Below are positions 24,049-35,507 of a stretch of DNA of 64,000 bases, one piece after another (within the stretch, counting starts at the first letter, position 1; each line of letters begins with the position of its first letter). Origin of the DNA: Ridgeia piscesae. Its lineage: Eukaryota; Annelida; Polychaeta; Sabellida; Siboglinidae. The stretch spans positions 1-64,000 of the forward strand of contig JAODUO010000068.1 of assembly GCA_025642075.2 (NCBI GenBank). Reading direction: 5' to 3'. The translations under genes and the position numbers were made by a program. The notes beneath the pieces were generated by a model, which worked only from the letters and a program-made list of their open reading frames with translations, was not told the DNA's origin and did not search any database.

Positions 24049-24122
24049 CATAGGTTGCCACTGCAAGCATGCCAAAGAAGCAAATGCAAAATAGGACACA
24101 GCAAACCACATCCGTGCAGCTT
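24049..24122 (-). CDS. SLC44-like: SLC44 exon 3: first transmembrane helix
   Basis: Acceptor gttgtgtgttgcag and donor gtaggc bound 74 nt, phase 2 in and phase 1 out. The peptide SCTDVVCCVLFCICFFGMLA closely matches the family signature RSCTDV.CC.LF and the first membrane helix of SLC44. The R is completed across the intron (AG|A). This signature is the main reason for naming the gene. Confidence 0.97.
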
Positions 24123-25755
24123 CTGCAACACACAACTCTCTCTTTAGACATCTCTAGATTGACCAGTTTGTCTTCCTGTGTACATAAATGAATTACACAG
24201 GATTACAGAAATGGTCAAACTAAACAAGCAGGCAGATCATCAGTTTAGAAGACGACTAGAGGACGGGATGTTTCAAGAGCGACTGAACACACATATCCGA
24301 CAGATAAATGGTTGAATCTTTATGACACAAATAATACTGAATTTATTGACTCAGTTCTCAGAAGCCAGGCAATCCAAAGGACTGATCGGTGAATTTACAA
24401 TGCATTCAATAACACAATAGAGCTATTTTTATAGCAGTATGAGGAGTTTAACTAAATGTGTCCGTTTTGGGTTTGTCGGTTTTTATTTACAACGTAAAAA
24501 TAAACTGGACTTTGACAGACGATAGAAGATATATATGTCTATTTCTGACAAAATCGTAAAACAGAGGAACAGGGTCTAGACAGCAATGTTTTACTCATAT
24601 GCAGAAGACTTGACATCTGTATGACAACCGTGGCAGTATGACAACATAAATATTCTCGCAACAATTAAATCTGTGAGCATAGTACTTAATTAGGCTAATA
24701 CTAACAATATACTTTCTTCTGGATTCTGGATCAGTGTCTTGATTATATTAGTGTTCTACGTTTAAAATGACTATAATTAAATGTGTGTTCTTCAACAGTG
24801 ACAAGGCCCTCGCTGTGTTCATTCCATTAACACAGCAAGGCTTCTGACAGCAACTAATGCGACGTCTCTATGTGTTTTTGTAGATTGAGACCATTTGCTC
24901 TGAGCCCACATTTAGTGTCAGTTTTTTGGCAATTTTCATGTGTGGGTGATAAGCTGAAGTCCCAAAGTGTCAATAAATGATGCCTATGCATAAGGTTTAC
25001 TGTGACATGTGGCTTAAAATTCATAGTTTGTATTCCCACCAGGTGTATAAGACATACTCAAGTAGTCAAACATTTGTAGTACAGCACCACCTGTTGTATT
25101 ACTGGGATGCAGGAACATGTGTATGTCTGTATACATAAAATTACATATACCCCTGGTAGGACTTATAAATATGACCAGAGTACCTTTGGATGCCACTGTC
25201 CTCTGGTGCCAGGGGTTGTTGCTGATTATATCAGTTTCAACACCCCCGCGCTAAAATGCTTAACTTAATCCAAGCTAAAAGTTTCACTATATGTTAACAT
25301 TCTGCTGTTTAGCTTTGGGAAGACGTAATTATTTGAATACATCCAGTCATAAAAATGATGAAATGGGGTGGTGGGTGGCTGCTCTGTTTTCTTGGGTGAC
25401 ATAATTGCGACAAGTGGTGTCACCTACTGTGAAAAATTACTATTAAGCTAGCTACTTTGCATATATTGTGTAGAATATCTGCTGGAGTAATGTGTACACA
25501 CCCGGTAGTTAAACTACCACTGCTGGCTTGCTCTTGACCACAGGGTGACAACTAGTGCCTCATACCATAGGTTTATCCACAGTCCCAGCCACGTGTCATG
25601 TGGATGGGTAAACTTTGCTTTGGATGTGTAAGAATGAAAGTGGATGGGTAATGGACAAATGGACAGGTAAACATTTGATTAACAAAAAGCTTACTGGCTT
25701 GGCTTCTATGTATGCTAGTTTACACATATGCACACGCAAACACATGCATACACAC

Positions 25756-25796
<41 letters not shown>

Positions 25797-26189
25797 ACAC
25801 ACTCATACATACCCCACATACACCCACACACAAACACACCACATACACACAAACACAATGTTTACCGGGAAATGTGTGACTGGTATCTTGCTTAAAGGCC
25901 TGCAATCACACCCACAATTTTAGTTCCAATGCAATATCCTCAAGATCAGTCATACTTCAATCAGTCATACTTCATCCCACTTGCCGTCTTTATTAGTCCT
26001 GTTTGTGGGAACCAGATGTTCATACCAATATTTCCCAATAATTTCTCATATGTCTGTCCAAATGCTTTCTTTATTATATTCATCAAGCTGAAAACCAAAG
26101 TTCAGCTTTGTGGGAGTGGAGAGAAAATCCAATAATTATAAAGAGTAGATATGTTAGAAGTACTGACATAGGTCTGTATGTACACTTAC
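24123..26189. other. SLC44 intron 2, mostly featureless
   Basis: Contains a 12-13 bp stem-loop near 24810-24842 (cgctgtgtt and aacacagc arms) and an AC microsatellite at about 25738-25860. No exon or mobile element is recognised. The open frames at 24854-25196 and 25596-26135 have no family motif. Confidence 0.55.
25738..25860. repeat. (AC)n microsatellite
   Basis: AC dinucleotide run with cata interruptions, in SLC44 intron 2. Confidence 0.93.
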
Positions 26190-26238
26190 CTGTTAGCAAT
26201 TGGGCCATTGAATGTTGGATCATATTTGACTGGTTCAC
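26190..26238 (-). CDS. SLC44-like: SLC44 exon 2: N-terminal cytoplasmic motif
   Basis: Acceptor caacttgcag and donor gtaagt bound 49 nt, phase 1 in and phase 2 out. The peptide EPVKYDPTFNGPIANR is nearly the textbook SLC44 N-terminus (EP.KYDP.FKGPI.NR), immediately before the RSCTDV helix encoded by exon 3. The small exon was found by its motif and strong splice sites. Confidence 0.95.
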
Positions 26239-26443
26239 CTGCAAGTTGATTTGTTATATAGCCCTGGTTAAAATATGAAATTATGTGCACATAACAATAA
26301 TAAAAATAATTAATAACTTAAATAGTACCTCTACATCCACGGAAGAACAACAAACAATAATCCTTATACAGCAAAATCTAGAAGAGGAGTGTGCCAGAGT
26401 CGTCAATGGAGCAAGGGACCATTTATGCTAGGAAATAAGTCTT

Positions 26444-26481
26444 GGGAGGGTGAGGGGGAGGGGGAGGGGGTGAGGAGAGGG
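26444..26481 (+). other. Candidate G-quadruplex
   Basis: A run of short G tracts (gggaggg, then ggggg three times, then ggg) separated by 1-5 bases lies on the plus strand, opposite to SLC44, in intron 1. It satisfies the usual four-tract pattern. Formation is inferred from sequence only. Confidence 0.6.
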
Positions 26482-28706
26482 TAAAGGAAATGTCTCAATG
26501 TTCACTGTGATCAGGGTTTATCACTGAGTGAATGTTGACAAGGAGATCACTAACATGAAGTGTGTCACTTTGTCTTGGCTAAACTACAATGGTGTATGAC
26601 CATGTGGGTATTCATAAAAAAAATAGCCAGGATATAATATGTTGTTTTAGCTGGTTTGCATACACCTTGCAAAAGTTGCAGCTTCATGTCACCTTTCTTG
26701 AAATCTTTTGGCTGAAAGCTGAACTCAATTGTTAATGAAGCCCAGCATATAGGTAGGATTGAAAGAGCTGCATTGGTATGTGACATGACAGTTATAAAAT
26801 AGTATGGTAGATTGTAAGCATTTGCTGCAATCATGATGTAACCATCTTGACCATTCAACCCCCGCCATCACATGCCCACTTCCCAAGTGATGTCGAAAAA
26901 TGCTACTGTTCACTTATTCCAAATTCCTGTGTCATAGTTATATTGTAATTTGTTACTGCTAAACATGTGGCATCACTGTTGTACATACATTTTCTAAAAC
27001 ACCTCATAATTTGTGTCATAGTAAATTATAAGCTGTGCAAATAACCATCCACTTTCTTGATGAATCTGGCAGGCAACATAACAGTTACAACAATGTTCTG
27101 AACCTCTGCCACCACTGGGAGATAAAACCCACGCAGTGTTGTTTCTGCAGCAGGAAACACGAGGGGCACATGAGATGATGTAGATGGAATGGTCACAAGA
27201 TTTGCAGCAAAGACCATAAATATATGATCACCATACCAGAGACAGCAACAGTCAAATGCAGTTCTTTGAGTTCATATCAGCCCATAATGTTTCTGCTATC
27301 AAGTTATGCCTTTAGGAAGATATTTTCAACCAGAAAAGTATGATAAAGAATCAACTCTTCTTGCAAACTGTTTGTAAACAGCTAAAACTAAATATATCAA
27401 GAACAGGGTGTATGGCCAAATGATTTAATCTCTTGGAAGTAGGATAATAATTTTTATATCTCCAGTGAAATGAGGTTGTGAACTTGCAATAGCTCAGTGT
27501 GTTGGTCCCAGTCTGACCAAAAATGATATATGACAGTGGTCTAAGACGGACATTGAAAGTAAGTATGTTATGCCAACTTATCTTCCTCCAGCCACATGAT
27601 CAAAACCACCTCATCTAACAGATGTTTCATTTTAGTGATCACCTCACTAATGCTGACTCGGTAACTAACACTGGTCATACTTATAGGATATATTCAAAGA
27701 ACCAGGAGAGGCATATTAAAGAATGTTACAGTGAAACGAGACAGTAAACCACAAGTGTAACATTAATTCAATTACAAGAGAACCCTTTAGCATGCGTTTT
27801 ACATGATGTGAGAAAGTTATGCTTGCAATGCGTTGTTTATTGATCTGCAAACCAAACATTGGCCACACGGATGTATTAAATTTACTGTATCTCAGAACAT
27901 TATAATTGACCCTTCCTAATATTTACAGGGATCGTTGAGCAATAATAGTCGATGATGTACACCCAAAACAAAGTGTGGATACTTTTGGGTATTGAGGTGA
28001 AATTATGGTCAATCATACTTTTTTATTTATATGATTAGTATAAATTTATAATGACATCCCAAAAATTTAATTCTTTCTTTCCTTTCTTGCTTGATTAGAA
28101 GCAATGTAATTGTCACTATGAAAATTGGGTCAACGTTCAGTTACTACATACACCTACAATAACCAAAATGGCTTAAAAGTTATTTATTTTATACAGACTA
28201 CAAAGTTCAATGACCTATATCTTGTAAGTTACATTATTCTCAAAAGTGGAAATTCAGTTATGCAAATATAATTCTAGCCAAATCTAGCCTATTCTCTTTC
28301 TAGGGCTAGAGCCTAGTGTATCACTGACATTAGACATGATATTGCTAGTAATTTTTTCCACATATGACTACATGGCAAAATCCATATATGCGGCAATGTA
28401 TTTAATGACAGGGTCATTGTTTATTATTTGGCTTATGGTTAATGACCCACCAGTCAAACACACTCTAGAGCAAGTTGAACACTGAAGGATATTGCTTTTA
28501 ATTCCTGCCAGATGTAACATAGACAATCTGATTGGCAAAGATGAAAAATGAGGTTTGGGAACATACATTTTCAAAATACAAAACTTATATTACACGATAT
28601 ACTCACTGGCTCCCGTTGCATATTTTAAAGGGTTCTGTCTGTGGAGAGTGTGGCATGTTTAAAAACAACTTCTACATAGCTAATATTCGGGTTGTATTCT
28701 CAACAC
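26482..28706. other. SLC44 intron 1, no recognised element
   Basis: About 2.2 kb of ordinary AT-rich sequence. A minus-strand frame at 26565-26858 was compared with SLC44 C-terminal motifs and does not match. No repeat family was identified by eye. Confidence 0.55.
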
Positions 28707-28734
28707 GCCGAAAGCTTCCTTGATCACTTGCCAT
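28707..28734 (-). CDS. SLC44-like: Candidate first coding exon of SLC44
   Basis: An ATG at 28734 opens MASDQGSFR and reaches a GT (gtgttg) in phase 1, which joins to exon 2 (C|GT gives R). The result, MASDQGSFRR then EPVKYDP, has the short hydrophilic N-terminus usual in the family. The donor is weak and no start-site context could be tested, so another first exon is possible. Confidence 0.35.
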
Positions 28735-28910
28735 CTGGAATTCACTTTTGTATGGCAATCTTGTTAAATTTGGTTAAATGTTGTAATTATTACCACCACC
28801 ACGTTACCATTTCAACTAGTGGCAAGGAAATTTGTTCGCACAACATTGTCTCATGCCCATAGCCATGCCTGTGGTGATATATTTTGTAAGTATTTTGGTC
28901 TAAGCTATAA

Positions 28911-28916
<6 letters not shown>

Positions 28917-28977
<61 letters not shown>
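28917..28977. repeat. (AT)n microsatellite
   Basis: About 61 bp of TA dinucleotide. Confidence 0.95.
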
Positions 28978-28981
<4 letters not shown>

Positions 28982-29885
28982 TTTATGGTACGTATACCTT
29001 TTTAACAATTCATTTGCACACGTGGAATAAGTGTTACATATTTTGAATATCGGTATACTCTGCAAATATTTCTTCATATATTGGAAACATCGGCATGTTT
29101 TGATATATGTGTTCGACTCGCGGGTTAGCCAGTATATTATTTTAAAAAATTCAATAAAATACGTCATCCATATTCACGATTCACAAGAGTCAAGACCAGA
29201 CGCAAACGCCAAAAAATTGCTACACAGCCAGAATGGTAGACATACCGTAGTTGTTATCTGTCTTATCATTCTCTTCAACCCTTAGCTTTGTCATGTTCAT
29301 TTGCGTTAAATCACGTTCTGCAGAACTGTGATTTTATAACGATTCTACACTAAAGTATATATCGCATTCCGACTGTCTTATTCTGCCAAACACCTGTGTC
29401 ATCACGTGACGATTTTAATTACTACGATTGGTTGTGAACGATATACATACATTACAAACAGTATGTTTACAATTACATAATAAAACAATTATAGGAAATA
29501 TACCAGAACAAAGTCATCACGCAGAGCAAATGACAGATCATTCGAAAATGAGAGGAATGAGGATCATGTCATACCCACCCACCCATCCCCACACATACAC
29601 ACATGTACATAATATTCATACATAGTCCGCGAAATAGTTGGCGTAAACGCAGCGTAGCGCCTCAAAACGTAGCGACGAATACGAGAACTTACAATTCGCA
29701 TTTGCGGATTCATGGCCTACCGTGTGGCGCCACTATTACAATATGTCACTTTCAAAAGCTTGTAGCATTATACCATGTCTGGCTCCTTGTGTTTGGCTAC
29801 ATAATATGTACGCACACAAGCATGCACGCAGGCACACGCTGATAAATACGCATGCGCACACATAGATGCGCACGCGCACGGATGC
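28978..29885. other. No recognised gene
   Basis: About 900 bp upstream of the candidate SLC44 start, the expected promoter side. No core promoter element can be named with confidence. Confidence 0.45.
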
Positions 29886-30100
29886 ACATGCACAGACGCA
29901 CGCACGCACGCACGCACGCAACGCACACACGCACACACGCACACACGCACACACGCACACACGCACACACGCACACACGCACACACGCACACACGCACAC
30001 ACGCACACATATGCACACACGTACACACATAGACACGCACGCGCACACACACACGTACACACAGAGACACGCACGCACAGACACGCACGCACGGACACAC
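29886..30100. repeat. (ACGC)n and (ACACGC)n microsatellite
   Basis: Alternating purine-pyrimidine repeat of acgc and acacgc units, about 200 bp, able in principle to form Z-DNA. Open frames on both strands are artefacts. Confidence 0.95.
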
Positions 30101-30236
30101 GCCCGCCCACACTCTGCCAGAATAAGTAGAGACAGCGACATCGTGAAATTAGGATCACTTGATTAACTGCTGTTCAGTTTCCACAATATTTGTATTTTAA
30201 ACATTTCCATCCATAAAACAGTGCCCGTCTGAACAC

Positions 30237-30286
30237 AGCAGCAGCAGCAGCTGCTGCAGCAGCAGCAGCAGCAGCAACAGCAGCTT
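30237..30286. repeat. (CAG)n/(CTG)n trinucleotide run with internal palindrome
   Basis: About 16 CAG units interrupted by ctgctg, giving a small palindrome (cagcagctgctg). No exon is evident around it. The polyalanine frame on the minus strand is probably an artefact. Confidence 0.9.
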
Positions 30287-31041
30287 TCAACACTGTTTCA
30301 TGGTATATATTATTGAAATATTGAAAGATTGATGATTTTGCTGATTGATTCCGCCAAGAACCCACTTCCGACATTTTGAGGGCATGCTGACTAATTACGC
30401 CCTGGCGCCGATCGCGGATCTGCGACAAGCGCCTGGTTTTGGCGTGCCGCATCACATATTATCACGACCAATAACTCTCTGGTTTTAGCAGAAGTTAAAG
30501 GGTGACAGAAGGAAGGTGGTATCTTGGAAAATATGGTGTTCTCATTTCACGAATATTCTACGGCACCTTTGTCAGTGCATGTTATTATATGCAGTGGGCA
30601 TTTCTGGACACGTTCTGGACCATTTTTTGGACATGAAGACAACGTTGTAATAGACGCCTGTGGAGAAAGCCAAAGTGTTTTCTCCGGTTAACCCGTTTTT
30701 ATTCGAATGTACACGAGCATACACTTACGGGTGCGCAAATTCATGCGCACTCTCTCATAAAAGCAGGTACACTCTGTTTGTTTTCTATATTTTCCTTGGC
30801 GAATAGTGTCCCAAACGTCCACCTTTTAAAATAACATGAATACACACAGAAATACGCGAACTCTCCCGCGAACGTCCACGCACAGGAAATATAAGAAATG
30901 ACGGAGGCGCAAAAGGTCACTGCTTTCTCAGGAAGTTGCGCATTGCGCAACTGCGGATTCTCACAATTAGTGGTCACGTGACTGCGGTTTCCGCCCAACA
31001 ACGGGACAACGAGAATAGAGCCAGATGTATACTAAGGCGAA
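30287..31041. other. No recognised gene; moderately GC-richer stretch
   Basis: Contains CpG-bearing unique sequence and a minus-strand frame (30741-31001) with no family motif. It could be promoter or UTR sequence for a neighbouring gene, but nothing shows this directly. Confidence 0.4.
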
Positions 31042-31371
31042 GTGGATCCACTGCAGGTCAGTTTTCTCAATTCTTTTGTCGTTTTCTTACTCGCCGTCTA
31101 TAGCTGCTCGTTACAGATACCCTTACTATTAAATCGCTTCAACGTTGTTGTAGTAAACGGCCACGGTGACATCGAGATGTGGACTATAGGCCCTGCTATA
31201 CGACGTGCGCGATACGGCCATCGGATTGGAACTCGAAGAGGCTTTCATATTGAACGTCGCTCGCAAGGGAAGAGACGTCGGATTCAATTCCAGTTATTGA
31301 AGCGGCTGCCGAACATACGTTACAGTGACTTTATTCACAATTATCGGACGTTAAATATTAGGGTGTTATAG
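31042..31371 (+). CDS. Possible small unrecognised ORF, 109 aa
   Basis: The frame opens with a hydrophobic segment (FLNSFVVFLLAVYSCSLQIP) that resembles a signal anchor. An arginine-rich middle (RRGFHIERRSQGKRRR) follows, with a stop at 31371. No known family is recognised. Codon use and conservation could not be tested, and a frame of this length occurs by chance. It may also be part of a spliced gene. Confidence 0.2.
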   Translation: MDPLQVSFLNSFVVFLLAVYSCSLQIPLLLNRFNVVVVNGHGDIEMWTIGPAIRRARYGHRIGTRRGFHIERRSQGKRRRIQFQLLKRLPNIRYSDFIHNYRTLNIRVL

Positions 31372-31691
31372 GGTTATATCGTTGTAATTTATTTTCGGTA
31401 ACCATGGTCGGGAGGAGAGTAAACTCCTTTCGCTGTTGAAGCACTGGGAAATCAGACTTCCTCCTCCCCGAAAGGGGTTGGAGGTTCGCCGGCTTGCAGA
31501 TTCCTTCCATGGCTTACCCGCCGTCATCAACTGTCAGTTATTTTAACCAGATATGTTTCATATCTAATCTAAATGACTGGTTGATTGTTGACGGTGTCTT
31601 TTTCGTCATTCGATGTAACATTTTGTTAAATAATAAAACTTTAAAAAACCGAAACAAGTCGTATACCTATTATTTCTTTCGAAGCGTAGTT

Positions 31692-32845
31692 CAGTCGAAC
31701 GAAGCCTGTATATACCTACAGATAGTAGACACGAGCGAAATGACGACTCCCAAAATGCACCGTGACAAAAATTATACAATTCTATGTCTTCACGCAACCT
31801 ATATTGAGTTTTGCTAAAATTCGACCCGTGGAGATATATGCATGTATGTATGTATGTGTGTGTGTATGTATGTATGTATGCATGCATGCATGCATGCATG
31901 CATGCATGCATGCATGCATGTATGTATGTATGTATGTATATGTATGTATTAAAAAGTATGATAGTTCACCGCGAATCCTTACCCACTCGTTACATTTAGC
32001 ACGGCGAAATCCGAGAAAACACCAGGTCTGGTAGTAATACAATATTTCGGGGAGGGGTGAGAGAAACATCGGATCAATCAAGTTCAAAGAACAACGACTG
32101 CAGTTACGTGTGACTAGTGCAACCAAGATGTACGCTGGATAGAATAACGAGCACTACTACTTGGACTATGGTTATGTATCTTTGTACGGATTAGTCTCGC
32201 TTAACCGACTGTCGGTCGACTGCGGAACTACTCCAAGGTGATTTTACCCGCGTTTGAATAATATCCTTGTGGGCTAAACAATGCCGCCACTTCACGGATA
32301 CTGGCTAATCCTGCCGTAATTCCCATTTTATAAATAACTACACATTTTTATTTATCCTTATTTTTGTGGTAATGTAAGTTTACTTTTGAATTAAAAAAAT
32401 CTTCTCGGCGTAGTTCCGCAGCCGACCGACAGTCGGTTAAGCAAGACTAATGCGTACAAAGATGCATAACCATAGTCCAAGTAGTCGTGCTCGTTATTCT
32501 GTCCAGTGTACATCTTCGTTGCACTAGTCACAAGCAACTGCAGTCGTTGTTCTTTGAACTCTATTGATCCGATGGTTCTCTCACCCCTCCCCGAAATATT
32601 GTATTACTGCCAGACCTCGTGTTTTTCGGACTTCGCGGTGCTAACTACAACGATTGGTTAAGGATTCACGGTGAAATATCATACTGCTTAATACATACAT
32701 ACATCTCAGCGGGCGAATTTTAGCAAAACTCAATATTGGTTGCGTGAAGATTTAGAACTGTATAATTTTTGTCACGGTGCATTTTGGGAGTCGTCATTTC
32801 GCCCGTGTCTACTATGTGTAGGTCTATACAGGCTTCGTTCGACTG
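31692..32845. repeat. Large inverted repeat (foldback element)
   Basis: The left arm, about 31692-32231, is the reverse complement of the right arm, about 32410-32845. Outer ends are cagtcgaacgaagcctgtat and its complement; inner ends are tgcggaacta and tagttccgca. The loop is about 178 bp. The arms differ by substitutions and by a 100-bp expansion of ATGT/ATGC repeats (31842-31947) present only in the left arm. No open frame explains it. It resembles a foldback or MITE-like element. Confidence 0.9.
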
Positions 32846-34400
32846 TGATTTATAATTCGGCCTGAGAACCAATCGGCAATGGCGATTCTTTTTTTACGAA
32901 AAAAAATTACAAGTACGCATTTAAAAATTAAGTGACTGTGCATACTAGTTAAACTATTAACACATTACACATCTGGTCATAAAAGAACCGGTTTGGCGAT
33001 TACCAAACGAGTGGAGGGAGCAGCTTTAAACGTCCACAAAGACACAGCCATGCGCGACGCAATACCACCTGCTGAGGCTGAGCGCCTTGTTGTAGTGTAG
33101 TATAAAATGTTTGACTTGGCTTCAGCTATTACCGTTTATTTTATACGCATTAGTTGTGCAATCTACAGAGAGCAGCAACCATCTGCGTAAGATATGTCTA
33201 TTTATTGACAAATAGCCTGGACCTGGTGGCCACGCGAATATTGGTGCGCGTTGCTAAACTTCGGACATAGCGTAGTCACAGTTTTGTTGTCGTAGATTGC
33301 CTACTTACAGAAATGAAATGCGGTGAGAACAAATGCCTTTTCATGTAGGTGGTGTAGATATTAATTGTAATTAACCTGAAATGTTTGATTTAGCATTTTA
33401 GCCACTTAAAATAGTTATATGAAATGTCATATATACCACCAGGCCTGTACCAGTCATTTTTCGTAAATGCATTATTTATTATCCATAGATATAAACCCCC
33501 ACTTAGTAGCAACCAAACCTACAAAAAAAGCAACCTGGACATGTAGCAGTTTGTCACACAACCGACTCTTTTTGTAGATAAGAATATAATAATTACCAGG
33601 CTATCCGTCAATAAAGAAACGTTTACTATTGTACACTGATGATATGTTAATACTATTCTGTGTACACATTTGTTTAATAAATAAAAGGTTTGTATGGCCT
33701 TGTCGTGTCTTACATGCAACAGCTGTACATGCAGACATAGAGGTGTATAGTTAATAATACAGTTAGTGGTTTATGGTTGAAACTACCGAAAATGTCTCCA
33801 GTTAATAGTTTTAATGGGAAAAATTACGTTTCAATATATTTGTAAATATTTGCTTCCATATGAAAGTATATATGTTGAACTACTAGGAACAATCGTTCGT
33901 CTCATCCAATCTATCCTTGTTTTATTGCACCAACCTGTCAAACCATAATGATTTTCCTTCTTTTTTCCAATGTAGCCTACGTTATCCGCTACCTTGTCCT
34001 ACTAGTAACTAAATATATGTGGATATATTTAAAAAATAATAAATGAAAAATGCGCGTAATGCAAGCTGATATCATGGTTATGAAGTATGTAGAACTGATT
34101 CAGGTTCAGATTATTTTAAACATGAGAAATCGTTTTTGCAAAATGTGAGTGTGTTTTGAAGATGTAAAAATGTGTAGTTGCAAAAGTTGTCCGTTTTCCA
34201 AAAGACACAATTATTGAATCAAATAGGCCACGTAAATGCTTTTGGTACGATGTCTTGCATTGGGATCTTATCTTCAACTGCATCAAAATAGTCATCGTCT
34301 CGACAAACCATGTGGTAGCTGGCGTGGCTTTCCCTAAAGGACGCCTGTGGATAACGTAGAATAGAAACCTTTCTGATTTATTTATGCGCAATATAGATAC
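32846..34400. other. No recognised gene
   Basis: AT-rich unique-looking sequence. Frames at 33519-33719 and 34116-34415 on the minus strand show no family motif. Confidence 0.5.
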
Positions 34401-34407
34401 GTTTGTA

Positions 34408-34830
34408 GAGCGCAATGGCTCAGGGGTAGAACTTCGGACTCTCGACCACGAGAACCCGGCTTCGAATCCTGTGCTGGGGTGTTAAAACGTTGGGCAATTT
34501 TTTTCACTCTACATTGCTCCAGTTCACTCAGCTGTATAAATAAGTACCTGACTATAGACAGTGGTGGATATGTGTACGAGCAGTCTTCGCGCATTAATTG
34601 TAGCATATGGCTGGATGCTTCCCAGAGAAGCCAAGATGGTGTCTGATTGAACAGGTCTGTCAGGGAAGTAAAGTGTAAAGCGCTTTGAACGGTCCTGAGG
34701 ACTCGATATTGCGCTAATCGAATCAAATCAAATCAAATCAAATCAAATCAAATCAAATCAAATCAAATCAAATCAAATCAAATCAAATCAAATCAAATCA
34801 AATCAAATCAAATCAAATCAAATCAAATCA
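34408..34830 (+). mobile_element. tRNA-derived SINE, copy 2, with (AATCA)n tail
   Basis: The head has an A box (tggctcagggg, 34416-34426) and a B box (ggcttcgaatcc, 34458-34469), giving a Pol III promoter. The body matches copies 1 and 3 (gctggatgcttcccagagaa). The end gcgctttgaac ... attgcgctaat runs into a pentamer tail of about 21 aatca units at 34723-34828. The tail is shared with a minus-strand LINE. The 3' end resembles the end of the LINE at 52-55 kb, which suggests that kind of LINE as mobiliser. Confidence 0.88.
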
Positions 34831-35478
34831 CTTTAGTGTCCTTAAAAAGGATATGCATTTTACAACTCATGATCACATCTAAAATATATGGGATGGTCAA
34901 AACAAAATGCAAATGAATTTCCAGATGTATCCACTACAAGAACAATTTAACCGGGTGACATCAATATGACTCATTTAGCATTCAACATTCTAATGGCCAC
35001 AGGCACAAAACTCCTGCTATAGCGAGATGTTTTACATGTTATACAACGGTATCTCCTACATGGAAGAACGTAGAGAGCGGGTGATCAGACTCAGTAGCGA
35101 CAGCACGAGCTTTCTTCAAAATTGCATGGTCGATTATTTGGACAGCTTTGGTGTAGGTAAACCAATGATCTTGGCAAAAACACGGTTTTTCACAGAAAAG
35201 AGCAGGATAGTAACACATGCTGCAGTAGGTTAAGAGAGGCTCAATTATGCTACGGTAAAGACGTAGAAGAAGTAGTGGATCAACGTAGAAAGCTGGTAAC
35301 TTTCTAAGAACGTGCAGTCGCTGCTGAGACTTCTTTTGCACGCCTGTAACATGCTCTGTAAATGAAAATGTTTCATCTAACATAACACCGAGGTACTTGA
35401 ATGAATCAACCTGTTCCACAGGTACACCGTTGATGACAATAGGACTAATGACAGTTCTATTACGACGGAAGTCGACGC
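34831..35478 (-). mobile_element. LINE 3' fragment, CR1/L2-like reverse transcriptase C-terminus
   Basis: On the minus strand the frame reads VDFRRNRTVISPIVINGVPV, then EQVDSFKYLGVMLDETFSF, SIIEPLLTYCS and AILKKARAVATESDHPLSTF. These are the thumb and C-terminal motifs of non-LTR reverse transcriptases. The catalytic domain is missing, so this is a 5'-truncated copy with small frameshifts near the end. The 3' UTR ends in ttaaggacactaaagtgattt, passing into the shared pentamer tail. Confidence 0.85.
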
Positions 35479-35507
35479 TATATAAGAACTTGCCTTTACT
35501 TTTTTGT
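35476..35507 (+). mobile_element. SINE 3' fragment
   Basis: Only the last 30 bp of the SINE (gctatataagaacttgcctt, then tactttttt) remain. They sit exactly at the 5' break of the minus-strand LINE fragment. Confidence 0.6.

Noticed and set aside
26565..26858. Possible SLC44 C-terminal exon (YIMIA-like peptide on the minus strand)
   Set aside because: It lies upstream of exon 2 in the gene direction, lacks matching splice sites and does not extend into any other SLC44 motif.
30174..30455. Polyalanine-containing protein
   Set aside because: It depends entirely on a CAG/CTG microsatellite, with no motif outside it.
34408..34480. tRNA gene
   Set aside because: Only A and B boxes are retained, the arms do not pair properly, and the sequence continues into a SINE body shared with two other copies.
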